A stretch of 20,212 bases of DNA from Oscillospiraceae bacterium. GTDB lineage: Bacteria; Bacillota_A; Clostridia; Oscillospirales; Oscillospiraceae. Where the stretch lies: contig JAFWOX010000026.1 in the NCBI GenBank assembly GCA_017545325.1, positions 1-20,212 of the forward strand. The letters are read 5' to 3'. The position numbers and the translations under genes were made by a program. The notes beneath the pieces were generated by a model. The model made no database searches and was not told the DNA's origin. It saw nothing but the letters and a program-made list of their open reading frames with translations. Of the stretch, positions 9,645 to 17,202 are shown piece by piece (the first letter of the stretch is position 1; every line of letters starts with the position of its first letter).

Positions 9645-9675
9645 ACCGGCTCCCGGGATGAACCCGGGAGCCGGT
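9645..9675. terminator. Bidirectional terminator between the ATP synthase operon and the DUF169 operon
   Basis: A perfect 13-bp stem, ACCGGCTCCCGGG (9645-9657) and CCCGGGAGCCGGT (9663-9675), with a 5-base loop. Read on the minus strand it is followed by TTTTC; read on the plus strand by CCGTTTCTTTTTCC. It is 22 bp past the DUF169 stop codon. It is also the only convincing terminator I see downstream of the ATP synthase genes. Confidence 0.85.
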
Positions 9676-9697
9676 CCGTTTCTTTTTCCTGTTCTGC

Positions 9698-10519
9698 TTA
9701 TCGGGAGGACGGCGTCCAGAGGTCGTCGCTGGTGGCCAGGCCCCATTTCTCAAACATATCGTTGTAGAACTTGGGCCGGGGATAATCCGCATGGAGCTCA
9801 TAGGCCAGCTGCTTATAGCTGAACCCGGCCTTGATGAGCTGGCGGGCGGACTCGATGAACACCTCCAGGTTTTTCCCCGTCAGGGTGAAGATCATCTCGT
9901 TCTCCCCCACCAGGCCCCGCTCATACTCCCCGGCATCCGGCATGGAGAGGTTGTAGTCCATGGCGCCGTTCAGCACGGGCACCAGGGCGGCGCCGCAGCT
10001 ATCGCAGGTATCCAGGCAGGCCTGGGTGATCCGGCCGCTGTGCCACTTGGCGGCCATGAGGAGCTGGCGCAGCTGGGAGGGGTCGCAGTAGATCATGACG
10101 GCCTGGGGCTCAAAGGAGCAGCTCTCCAGGGGGGCGATGACCATGCCGTCCCGCTTCTTGTCCTCGTCGATATAGGGATACTCCTCCACGAAATGCTTGT
10201 AGCTCAGCTCCCGGTCCCGGATGAAGTAGCCGCTGCCCACAAAGCGCTTATCCTGCTCATCCAGATCCCGCAGGCGGAAGTTGATCACGGGCCAGAGGCA
10301 CCAGTGATCCTCCGGGAAGATGGCCTGGGCCTTCCGGGTGCGGCGGACGTAGGACAGGGTCTGACACAGAGCATAGTGCTTCCCCTGGGCGGAGGGCTGG
10401 ACGCAGTCCTCGGGGACCTCGTCCCGGTTCACCAGGCGGATGGCCATGGGGGCGTTCTTCAGGCAGTAGATGCTTTCCAGCTCCCTGCCGATCTCATGGA
10501 TCTGTTCCAAAGTCAGCAT
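9698..10519 (-). CDS. DUF169 family protein
   Basis: A 273-residue soluble protein. It has the features of the DUF169 family: the N-terminal segment APMAIRLVNRDEVPEDC (residues 23-39), the block KHYALCQTLSYVRR (47-60) and the C-terminal GVxYxxLAxELxxxYP-like region (GFSYKQLAYELHADYP, 232-247). The function of the family is unknown. A Cys cluster, C168-x3-C172-x2-C175, plus C52 and C74, could bind a metal; this is inference. It is the last gene of a minus-strand operon behind two enolase-superfamily genes (26-bp gap). A GGAGGG Shine-Dalgarno sequence precedes the ATG, and a strong terminator follows at 9645-9675. The context suggests a role connected to the catabolic enzymes upstream. Confidence 0.8.
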   Translation of the reverse strand: MLTLEQIHEIGRELESIYCLKNAPMAIRLVNRDEVPEDCVQPSAQGKHYALCQTLSYVRRTRKAQAIFPEDHWCLWPVINFRLRDLDEQDKRFVGSGYFIRDRELSYKHFVEEYPYIDEDKKRDGMVIAPLESCSFEPQAVMIYCDPSQLRQLLMAAKWHSGRITQACLDTCDSCGAALVPVLNGAMDYNLSMPDAGEYERGLVGENEMIFTLTGKNLEVFIESARQLIKAGFSYKQLAYELHADYPRPKFYNDMFEKWGLATSDDLWTPSSR

Positions 10520-10545
10520 GGTTCTTCCCTCCTCTATCGAAATCC

Positions 10546-11739
10546 TTACTGTACCGTCTCATGATACGCCGTCTGCAGGGCGTAGTCCGAGAGCTCCTGG
10601 CCGATGCCGGGCTCATCCGGAATGAGGAAATCCCCGTTCACCGCCGCCATATCCACCTTTCCCAGCTCCCGGGTAAACAGGAATTTGTTGATCACGTGAT
10701 TCTCATGGATCTGGAAGTTGGGGATGGCCGCCTCCACCTGGAGGGCGGCAGCCAGGCTGATGGGACTGCCGCAGACATGGATCTGCACCGAGGCGTCGAA
10801 GATATGGGCCAGGTCGCAGATCTTCTTGCATTCCGTAATGCCGCCGCAGTTGGCGATCTCCGGCTGCACCACCTGGATGGAATCGTCCTGCAGGAAGGGC
10901 AGGTAGCGCCAGCGGGTATAGATCCGCTCCCCGTTGGCCATGGGGATGTTCACCTTCCGGGCGCAGTTCTTCGCGGTGTCCGTATTCAGGGGATAGGTCC
11001 CCTCCTCGAAATAATAGATGCCGTATTTCTCGATGGCCTGGGCGTACTGCACGGCGCTGAGGGCGTCCGTATGGCTGTGGCACTCCACGATGATGTCCAC
11101 CTCCGGCCCCACCGCCTTCCGGGTGGCCTCCAGCCGGGCGCAGGCGGTATCGATCATCTCCCGGGGGACGATCCCCCGCATGGTATCGTGCTCCCGCATC
11201 CGGCCGTCCGGCCCGACGCAGGTGAAATCCGTCTTGATGGCGGTGTACCCCTCCTTCAGGGCGCACTCCGCCTCCCGGGCGTAATCCTCCGGCGTCACGG
11301 CGATGCGCAGGCCCCTGGCCTCGTCCTCCGGCCAGCCCAGCTGGAGCTGGCTGGCGTAAGCCCGGACCTTATCCCGCTGCTTGCCGCCGATGAGCTGGTA
11401 GCAGGGCACCCCGAAGGCCTTGCCCTTGATGTCCATCAGGGCGATATCCAGGGCGCTCATGGCGGAGTAGAAGATGGGCCCGCCGCTCTGGCCCCAGAAG
11501 GTATCCATGAACATCCGCTCCCAGAGCCACTCCGTCCGCAGGGGGTCCTGGCCCAGGAGCAGAGGGGCCAGTTCCTTGATCATATGGAAGCCCGCCATGG
11601 AGCCCTTGCCATAGGAAACCGCGGCTTCCCCGTAGCCATAGATCTCCGTATCCGTATTGATCCGGCAGACGACGCCCCGCATGGCCTGGGGCATATACCG
11701 GGGCTTGAGGGCAAAGACGTCGATGCTGGTGATCTTCAT
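10546..11739 (-). CDS. Enolase-superfamily enzyme, MR/MLE type (sugar-acid dehydratase-like), paralogue 1
   Basis: A 397-residue member of the mandelate racemase branch, which abstracts the proton alpha to a carboxylate using a bound Mg2+. Candidate metal ligands are E219 (in IIVECHSH), E245/E246 (YYFEEGTYP) and E271 (MANGERIYT). H221, two residues after the first ligand, and H321 (QIHVCGSP) match the histidines of the D-galactonate dehydratase group, and K169-x-D171 sits on the second strand. The closest functional guess is dehydration of an aldonic or uronic acid; the substrate is not predictable. The start is set at 11739, after AAGGAGGAT; a longer in-frame reading to 11871 runs back into the upstream gene and is rejected. 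It follows the paralogous gene by 14 bp in one operon. Confidence 0.9.
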   Translation of the reverse strand: MKITSIDVFALKPRYMPQAMRGVVCRINTDTEIYGYGEAAVSYGKGSMAGFHMIKELAPLLLGQDPLRTEWLWERMFMDTFWGQSGGPIFYSAMSALDIALMDIKGKAFGVPCYQLIGGKQRDKVRAYASQLQLGWPEDEARGLRIAVTPEDYAREAECALKEGYTAIKTDFTCVGPDGRMREHDTMRGIVPREMIDTACARLEATRKAVGPEVDIIVECHSHTDALSAVQYAQAIEKYGIYYFEEGTYPLNTDTAKNCARKVNIPMANGERIYTRWRYLPFLQDDSIQVVQPEIANCGGITECKKICDLAHIFDASVQIHVCGSPISLAAALQVEAAIPNFQIHENHVINKFLFTRELGKVDMAAVNGDFLIPDEPGIGQELSDYALQTAYHETVQ

Positions 11740-11753
11740 GCCGCCGATCCTCC

Positions 11754-12929
11754 TTATTCCACCACGGTGCGGATGGCCTTCTCCATGGCCTCCGGCGCCC
11801 ATTCGTTCCCCAGGCCGGGAAGCTCCGGGACCTTGATGCGCCCCTTCACGGGCTGGTAGTCCATGGTGCACAGGGCCTTGTTGTAATCATGCAGGAAGCA
11901 GAGGTGGTGCTCATGGATGATGAAGTTGGGGATGGCGGTCTCCAGATGGAGGGCGACGGTGGAGCTGATGGGACTGCCGCAGGCATGGGCCTGGATCATC
12001 ACGTCGTAGATGTGGGCCAGGTCGCAGATCTTCTTCGCCTCCGTCAGTCCGCCGCAGGTGCCGATATCCGGCTGGGCGATTTGGAGGGCCATATTCTCGA
12101 AATAGGGCGCGTACTGCCAGCGGGAGAAGATCCGCTCCCCGTTGGCCAGGGGGATATTGATATGCTCGCAGATGAACCGGGAGGTCTTCACATTGGGGGA
12201 GTTGGGCTCCTCGAAATACAGGATGCGGTATTTCTCCGCCATCTGCGCCACCTGGATGGCGGAAAGGGCGTCCAGGTTGGAGTGGTTCTCGATGATGACG
12301 TCCACATCCTCCCCTGCGGCCTCCCGCACCGCAGCCAGACGGTCCTCGAAGGTCCTGAGCACATGGGGAGTCAGCAGGCCCTTCCGCTCCTCATAGGTAT
12401 AGGACTTGCCGTTTTCGTCGAAGCAGAGGAAGTCCACCTTCACGGCGTCATACCCCTCCTCCACCACCTTGCGGGTGATCTCGGCATACTCCTCCACGGT
12501 CTTCTTCACCTCGTGCACAGGTCCGAAGCCCTGGTGGATCTGGCTGGCATAGCAGCGCAGGTCCTCCCGGAACTTCCCCCCCAGCAGCCGGTAGATGGGC
12601 TGACCCAGAGCCTTGCCCTTGATGTCCCACAGGGCTACGTCGATGGCGGAGATGCCCGCATACACCACCGGTCCCCCCGCCTGGCCCCAGAAGGTGGTGC
12701 GGTAAAGCTTATGCCAGACGACCTCATTTTCCATCGGATCCATGCCGATGACCAGCCTGGCCAGGTCCTTCACCATGCCGAAGGCCGCGGAGGCCCCTAC
12801 GCCGTAAGAGAGGGCGGCTTCCCCGTCCCCATAGATCCCCTCGTCCGTATGGACCCGGCAGCCGATGACCCGGAAAAAGGGCTTCCCCTCGCAGATAAAT
12901 TCCATGACCTCAACCTTTGTGATCTTCAT
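11754..12929 (-). CDS. Enolase-superfamily enzyme, MR/MLE type (sugar-acid dehydratase-like), paralogue 2
   Basis: A 391-residue protein clearly homologous to its downstream neighbour: both start MKIT and share GEAA-SYG, the TFWGQ-GGP block and ICDLAHI. Candidate metal ligands are E214 (IIENHSN), E240/E241 (LYFEEPNSP) and E265 (LANGERIFS). H216 and H315 (QAHACGSP) are the likely catalytic histidines; K164-x-D166 is present. Unlike the downstream paralogue it keeps the usual FEEP after the second ligand. This is the first gene of the minus-strand operon. AAGGAGG lies upstream of the ATG and a promoter is at 12964-12993. Two diverged copies side by side suggest either two related substrates or a heteromeric enzyme. 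Confidence 0.9.
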   Translation of the reverse strand: MKITKVEVMEFICEGKPFFRVIGCRVHTDEGIYGDGEAALSYGVGASAAFGMVKDLARLVIGMDPMENEVVWHKLYRTTFWGQAGGPVVYAGISAIDVALWDIKGKALGQPIYRLLGGKFREDLRCYASQIHQGFGPVHEVKKTVEEYAEITRKVVEEGYDAVKVDFLCFDENGKSYTYEERKGLLTPHVLRTFEDRLAAVREAAGEDVDVIIENHSNLDALSAIQVAQMAEKYRILYFEEPNSPNVKTSRFICEHINIPLANGERIFSRWQYAPYFENMALQIAQPDIGTCGGLTEAKKICDLAHIYDVMIQAHACGSPISSTVALHLETAIPNFIIHEHHLCFLHDYNKALCTMDYQPVKGRIKVPELPGLGNEWAPEAMEKAIRTVVE

Positions 12930-12963
12930 ACCCTGCCTCCTTATCCAACACGTTGTTTCTTTT

Positions 12964-12993
12964 ATTGTACCCGACAGGGTGCCGGAGCGTCAA
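12964..12993 (-). promoter_or_regulatory. Promoter of the enolase-superfamily/DUF169 operon
   Basis: Read on the minus strand: TTGACG (12993-12988), an 18-bp spacer and TACAAT (12969-12964), about 35 bp upstream of the start codon at 12929. It is back to back with the promoter at 13022-13050, the two -35 elements being 28 bp apart, so one regulator could control both directions. Confidence 0.72.
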
Positions 12994-13021
12994 TGAAAAA
13001 AAGTCCGCCGGGGCAGAGTGC

Positions 13022-13050
13022 TTGACATTGCTTTCGTTAAGCTTTAGAAT
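13022..13050 (+). promoter_or_regulatory. Promoter of the MoaF-like gene
   Basis: A perfect TTGACA (13022-13027), a 17-bp spacer and TAGAAT (13045-13050). The octamer TAGAATCG overlapping the -10 recurs at 13071-13078 in the leader, 26 bp downstream, and might be a regulator site. Confidence 0.82.
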
Positions 13051-13091
13051 CGAAACCAGGAAAAACCATATAGAATCGGAGGGTTAAAGGT

Positions 13092-14873
13092 ATGTTTTTC
13101 ACAAAGTTCGATCCCCTGACCAAGGAATACGTGGAGGAGAAAATCGGCGCGGCTCCCGCCGCCGCCGGAAAGAGCTGCCCCTGCCTGGCGGGCATGAAGT
13201 TCGCCGTGAAGCTGGAGGGGGAATTCGCCCCCAAGACCCTGAAGTACGAGATCAAGGACGAGAAGACCCTGAAGGTGAAGGAGGGGAACAAGAGCTGGAG
13301 CGTTTCCTATGCGGCCATCTCCCAGGGCCCCATCACCATCCTCACCCATCTGATCCCCGGCACGGACCGGGGCTGGCACCTGGTGATCGACAAGCGCACC
13401 TGGGCCGTCACCGCCTTTGAGACCTGGTTCGGCATCAGCGTACCCGTGGGCGGCAGCCTGTACGGAGACCGGAAGCCGGATCATTTCCGGGATATTCCCC
13501 GGGAGGTGCAGCGGCAGTACTACTTCGGCTGGATCGACAAGGGGGACAACAAAAAGCCCGAGAAGCTCCATACCACCACCAACCGGATCGAGGGCCGCGG
13601 CCTGCACTGGACCTTCGATACCGGCTATGAGATCCTCACCTTCAACCCCAGCGTCTGCTGCACCACCTTCACGGAGCTGGGCGCCGAGATGGGCGGCATC
13701 ACCATGACGAACCCGGCGGACTACATCCGCATCGACGACGAGAACTATGTCTACGCCCGCTGGGAGGTGGAATTCTCCGGCAAAATGTGGATCGAGGTCA
13801 TGAATTTCTTCGATTTCACCGCCGCCGGGGTGGAGATGGGCTTCGAGGCGGACAACTCCCTCACCTATCGCCTGCACCGGGCCGAGCTGGAGCGCACCGG
13901 GGACGTGGCCCATCTAGAGCAGATCACGGAATATGGGGACAAGGAGCGTCCCATGGCCTTCATGAACAGCCGGAAGGGCGGGCGCTACTCCTACCGCCCC
14001 GCGGATATCGATATCCCCATGACCCGGGAGGAGGCCCTGCAGCACGCCGCGGAGAAGCAGAATATCCTCAACGGCGAGGCGAATATCATGAACGCCTTCA
14101 ATACCATGCCCCTCTGCGCCGACCTGGCAGGCAAGAAGTTCAAGGTCTGGAACGATAAGGAGAAGTACGCCCAGGCCCCCTGGAGCGGGGACAAGGGCAA
14201 GGCCTGGGAATATCAGATCATCGACGGCAATACGCTGAAATGGCGGCATGGCGGCCGGAACTGGCAGGAGGAGCAGTACGCCTGTTTCCAGCCGGACAAG
14301 GATCTGTACTTCTTCGCCCACATGCTCACCGGCGATCCGGACTGGTCCATGGTCGGGCAGATCGTCGATTTCCGGAACGGCCTCACCACCACCGTCAAGA
14401 CCGGCATCGGCAACTGGCACAGCGAATGGGAGGCCGGAGCCAACGTGCTCTTCGGCACCCTGGAATACGGGGACATCCAGCCTCCCTTCGCCCGTCGGCA
14501 CCACTTCACGGACGAGCTGGTGGGCGAGAGCTTCGCCTATTCCTACAGCGGCAGCATGAACTCCATCCATGTGTACTCCTCCCCCGAGAGCTACTCCTGG
14601 ACCATCTTCTCCGGGGATAACAGCGGCGGCGCCACCTGGTCCAGCCCCTGCTTCTACATCAAGCTCCGGCCGGACGTGTACCTCTTCCAGTGGGTGGAGG
14701 AAAACTGCAACGGCAGCCAGGGCCTGCTGGTCATCAACCGGAAGATCCAGCATGACGGCGGCTTCTTCTACGGCGTGAGCCATAACGGCATCCAGCTGAA
14801 CATCACCGGTGCCTTCATGCGGGAGCTGGGCAAATACAAGATCAAGAAGTATTTCGACCATTACAAGAAATAA
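13092..14873 (+). CDS. Large protein of two tandem MoaF-like (calycin-fold) units
   Basis: A 593-residue protein with no signal peptide and no membrane helix. It consists of two homologous halves. Half 1 starts CLAGMKFAVKL (31-41) and includes ITILTHLIPGTDRGWHLVID (81-100), the RQYYFGW block (141-147) and a Trp-rich strand segment YVYARWEVEFSGKMWIEVMN (219-238). Half 2 starts DLAGKKFKVW (344-353) and includes YFFAHMLTGDPDWSMVGQIV (406-425), the RRHHFTDELVGESFAYSY block (468-485) and VYLFQWVEENCNGSQGLLVI (529-548). Each half therefore looks like the N- plus C-terminal barrels of MoaF-type proteins, giving four barrels. MoaF is annotated in molybdenum cofactor gene clusters, but no other moa gene is here, and calycin barrels also include phenolic-acid decarboxylases, so a small-molecule binding or lyase role is equally possible. 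It has its own promoter and GGAGG ribosome binding site, and is divergent from the enolase operon. Confidence 0.6.
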   Translation: MFFTKFDPLTKEYVEEKIGAAPAAAGKSCPCLAGMKFAVKLEGEFAPKTLKYEIKDEKTLKVKEGNKSWSVSYAAISQGPITILTHLIPGTDRGWHLVIDKRTWAVTAFETWFGISVPVGGSLYGDRKPDHFRDIPREVQRQYYFGWIDKGDNKKPEKLHTTTNRIEGRGLHWTFDTGYEILTFNPSVCCTTFTELGAEMGGITMTNPADYIRIDDENYVYARWEVEFSGKMWIEVMNFFDFTAAGVEMGFEADNSLTYRLHRAELERTGDVAHLEQITEYGDKERPMAFMNSRKGGRYSYRPADIDIPMTREEALQHAAEKQNILNGEANIMNAFNTMPLCADLAGKKFKVWNDKEKYAQAPWSGDKGKAWEYQIIDGNTLKWRHGGRNWQEEQYACFQPDKDLYFFAHMLTGDPDWSMVGQIVDFRNGLTTTVKTGIGNWHSEWEAGANVLFGTLEYGDIQPPFARRHHFTDELVGESFAYSYSGSMNSIHVYSSPESYSWTIFSGDNSGGATWSSPCFYIKLRPDVYLFQWVEENCNGSQGLLVINRKIQHDGGFFYGVSHNGIQLNITGAFMRELGKYKIKKYFDHYKK

Positions 14874-14887
14874 ATCATTTCCCTTTT

Positions 14888-14915
14888 GGCCGCCCGGCGG
14901 ACGCCGGGCGGCCTT
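14888..14915 (+). terminator. Probable terminator of the MoaF-like gene
   Basis: A perfect 11-bp GC stem, GGCCGCCCGGC (14888-14898) and GCCGGGCGGCC (14903-14913), with loop GGAC lies 14 bp after the stop. The T tail is short (TTCAG), so termination may be partial. Its right arm is part of a 14-bp direct repeat found again at 17207-17220. Confidence 0.6.
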
Positions 14916-14949
14916 CAGATTGCAGACAAAATGCCAAAGCCTCGCAGAG

Positions 14950-14996
14950 TTCGCGCCCGCAGGCGCGAATGGAATCAGAATACATTCTGAATTTTT
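14950..14996 (+). other. Paired small hairpins ending in a T run
   Basis: TTCGCGCC-CGCA-GGCGCGAA (14950-14969) is a perfect 8-bp hairpin. A few bases on, TCAGA-ATACAT-TCTGA leads into TTTTTT. The second could act as a back-up plus-strand terminator ahead of the sigma factor gene. Confidence 0.4.
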
Positions 14997-15075
14997 TCAC
15001 AATGAAGCCTAACCGGTTCCCTCTTTACAGCATTATCCATATGGAAGCTTCCAGAACAGGGAAAGGAATTCAAAG

Positions 15076-16620
15076 ATGACGGGCGGAATCAATGATGAGC
15101 AGATTGGGCGGATGTCAAAGACGATCTTTCGTTTCTGCCTGTCCAGGACAGGCTCATACCATGACGCCGAGGATCTGGCACAGGATATTCTGCTTGTTGC
15201 CTTCAAGACCACCAATCATTTTGAAAGCGAAAAAGCTTTCAACGCGTTTGTCTGGAAAACAGCCGGCAATATCCTGAAAAGCTGGTACCGCAGGCAATCC
15301 GGGCAGCACACGGAGAAACTGGACGAAGATATGCCAGATCATCGGTATGAGGAACTGGAAGAACAGGCTCAGGATCATGAACAACTTTGCCGGATTCTCA
15401 GCAGCCTCGCAAGGCTTTCCTCCGATTACCGGCGTGTTACGGTGGCCTTTTATATTAACGGACGATCTGTCCGTGAAATCGCTGAACGCTTTTCCCTGTC
15501 CGAAAGCATGGTGAAATACCTACTGTTTCAGTCAAGAAAACGTATCAGGGAGGGAATCAATATGGAAATGGAATCTGTCAGGCTGAGCTACGATCCTGTG
15601 GATCTGACGCTGATTTTCTGGGGTGGAAAATGCGTATATTATGATATTTTCCATGAAAACAGGCTGCACCAAAACATTGTGATGGCGTGCTATTACGACA
15701 GGCTGACCGAGGAGCAGATGAGCCTTCAGCTGGGCGTACCCACTGCATACCTCGAGGATGAGCTGAAAAAGCTCCTGGAGTATGACTTGCTGATAAAGAA
15801 AGGCCTGGCATACCAGAGCAATATTGTTATCATTACCGGAAAGGAACTGGAAGCCATCGATCAGTATAACAGGACCGGTCTGGAAAAAACCGCCACCGCA
15901 ATCCGTGCATTCGCCGAAGAATATATGGACGAACTGCGTGCACTTGGGTTTTACGGCAGTGACATGCCGATGAATTCACTCAGGTGGATGCTGATCTCGC
16001 TGATTCTCCGTCAGGCTTATATCGACCTTCTGCAACGCGAGGTGACGCTGGATTATCCGACAGACTGCTTCGGCGATCGCTGCTTCCGCTTCCTGATGGA
16101 ACTGCCAAAGAACGACCCGTACTTCATGAGCATTTCCGCACAGGGTTCCGAGGACGGGACTATCTTTCTTTGGGACGTGCCGCAGAACGGGGAAGCACTG
16201 CATCCGGTGGTCAGCCCGGTACGGGCGAATATGCTCATCTCCCTTCCGGATTCACAACCGGTTACAGACAGCGAAAAGCTCATATGCTCTGAACTGCTGG
16301 AATTGGGTCTGGCCAGGAAGGAGAGCGAAAGTATCTTACCGGCGTTCCCGTACCTGAATGCGGTACAAAGCAGTGCTCTGAACAGCCGGATCCTACCGAT
16401 AGCCCGGAAAATCTGCGAAGGTGCCATAAACAGAATTGACGGGATCTCCCGGATCATGAAAGAGTATGTTCCGGAACACTTGGTCGATTACGCCGTGAAG
16501 CTTCCCGCGCTGATCCAGATGAAAGAGGCTGAGGCCATTATGCGCATTCTCTGTGAAAGTGGCTGGCTTCTTCCCATGAAGGACTGCCTGGCAACTACCG
16601 TGATGATGAAGAACAAATAG
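15076..16620 (+). CDS. ECF-type sigma-70 family factor with a long C-terminal extension
   Basis: A 514-residue protein. Residues ~10-75 are sigma region 2 (FRFCLSRTGSYHDAEDLAQD to AFNAFVWKTAGNILKSWYRR). Residues ~105-160 are region 4, with the helix-turn-helix VREIAERFSLSESMVKYLLF. Ordinary ECF factors end there (about 160-200 residues); this one continues for about 350 residues. The extension includes a possible second winged-helix-like segment (LTEEQMSLQLGVPTAYLEDELKKLLEYDLL, about 215-245) and a region with no motif I recognise. There are no membrane helices and no adjacent anti-sigma gene, so the extension may hold the sensing or inhibitory function. The base composition is near 50% GC, far below the flanking genes, suggesting transfer. 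AAAGGA 8 bp upstream of the ATG is the ribosome binding site; no clear promoter is seen. Confidence 0.82.
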   Translation: MTGGINDEQIGRMSKTIFRFCLSRTGSYHDAEDLAQDILLVAFKTTNHFESEKAFNAFVWKTAGNILKSWYRRQSGQHTEKLDEDMPDHRYEELEEQAQDHEQLCRILSSLARLSSDYRRVTVAFYINGRSVREIAERFSLSESMVKYLLFQSRKRIREGINMEMESVRLSYDPVDLTLIFWGGKCVYYDIFHENRLHQNIVMACYYDRLTEEQMSLQLGVPTAYLEDELKKLLEYDLLIKKGLAYQSNIVIITGKELEAIDQYNRTGLEKTATAIRAFAEEYMDELRALGFYGSDMPMNSLRWMLISLILRQAYIDLLQREVTLDYPTDCFGDRCFRFLMELPKNDPYFMSISAQGSEDGTIFLWDVPQNGEALHPVVSPVRANMLISLPDSQPVTDSEKLICSELLELGLARKESESILPAFPYLNAVQSSALNSRILPIARKICEGAINRIDGISRIMKEYVPEHLVDYAVKLPALIQMKEAEAIMRILCESGWLLPMKDCLATTVMMKNK

Positions 16621-16720
16621 GACATCCACGTTGGAACGAAAACTCGGAAGTTAATCGCATATATTCAAGTTTTATTTATCCCAATACAACATGTCCTTTA
16701 GGTTCAATATTGAATCAAAA

Positions 16721-16752
16721 CAGGGACTCGGCCAAGATTGGCTGACTCCCTG
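16721..16752 (-). terminator. Minus-strand terminator-like hairpin
   Basis: CAGGGACTCGGCCAA pairs with TTGGCTGACTCCCTG with one mismatch and one wobble. On the minus strand it is followed directly by TTTTG, on the plus strand by TTGCTC, so it suits a minus-strand transcript coming from about 17200. No promoter for such a transcript is obvious. Confidence 0.45.
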
Positions 16753-16938
16753 TTGCTCATTATGATGTGCTTCTCGGTGAAAATAGTACTTGACAAATCC
16801 CTTGCCATTTTGGGCCGGAATTCATTTCTGGGCCAAAATACTGCTCACGGAGCAAACTGTGCGAGGTCGTCGTCGCAAGGCTCATTGCTCCGCTTCGCCC
16901 TGAAGGGGCAAAGCTCCGATATTCGCCTGCTCCTCCTC

Positions 16939-16968
16939 TCCAAAATGAAAGCTGGCTTTCATTTTGGA
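16939..16968. repeat. Perfect 13-bp inverted repeat
   Basis: TCCAAAATGAAAG (16939-16951), loop CTGG, CTTTCATTTTGGA (16956-16968). A second perfect stem, TTTCCCAAAGC and GCTTTGGGAAA with loop GGCT, follows at 17005-17030. Confidence 0.9.
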
Positions 16969-17141
16969 TCAGGAAGAAGGTAATGAGCGGGTGGAGATCC
17001 ATGCTTTCCCAAAGCGGCTGCTTTGGGAAAAGAGGAGTAGCCGCAAGCAATATGCAGTTTTCGCGGCTCTTACGCAAACCGCGGAAACGGAATGAGCGCA
17101 GCGTGCTTCGACGAAGTGCGGGTAGCGGAGCGCAAGCCAAA

Positions 17142-17200
17142 TCGACCGGGAGCCCAATGAAGTGGGTCCCGGTCGAAGCGTGTCGACTTTGTCGATACGC
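17142..17200. repeat. Two adjacent long hairpins upstream of the hydrolase gene
   Basis: TCGACCGGGA (17142-17151) pairs with TCCCGGTCGA (17167-17176), extended inward by CCCA and TGGG. Immediately after, GCGTGTCGAC pairs with GTCGATACGC (17178-17200, one wobble) around a TTT loop. Confidence 0.88.
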
Positions 17201-17202
17201 TC

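Larger units (their letters stand above)
9271..9697. other. Non-coding region with DnaA boxes, T-rich tracts and iterated repeats (candidate DnaA-binding or origin-like locus)
   Basis: This 427-bp stretch between the ATP synthase operon and the convergent DUF169 gene holds two copies of one layout. Each copy has a perfect DnaA box (9276-9284; 9477-9485), then pyrimidine-rich sequence ending in a T/C tract (about 9356-9385; about 9557-9590), then TTCTATT-GGTAC, then a block of 9-bp GTGACGG repeats (9395-9437; 9599-9640). The boxes are 201 bp apart and the repeat blocks 204 bp apart, so the module is a tandem duplication. Both elements are on the plus strand. Apparent reading frames through it encode only VTVVTA-type repeats. 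No dnaA, dnaN or rep gene is visible in the window. Confidence 0.6.

Noticed and set aside
9698..10519. Radical SAM enzyme, from the CxxxCxxC pattern in the DUF169 protein
   Set aside because: The motif is at residues 168-175 of a protein that otherwise matches DUF169 and lacks the other radical SAM features; the spacing is probably coincidental.
10561..11859. Long plus-strand frame across the enolase-superfamily gene
   Set aside because: It is a shadow of the minus-strand enzyme, whose metal ligands and ribosome binding site are clear.
16760..17140. 126-codon minus-strand frame in the hairpin-rich region
   Set aside because: It reads straight through several perfect inverted repeats, has no ribosome binding site that I can see and matches no family.
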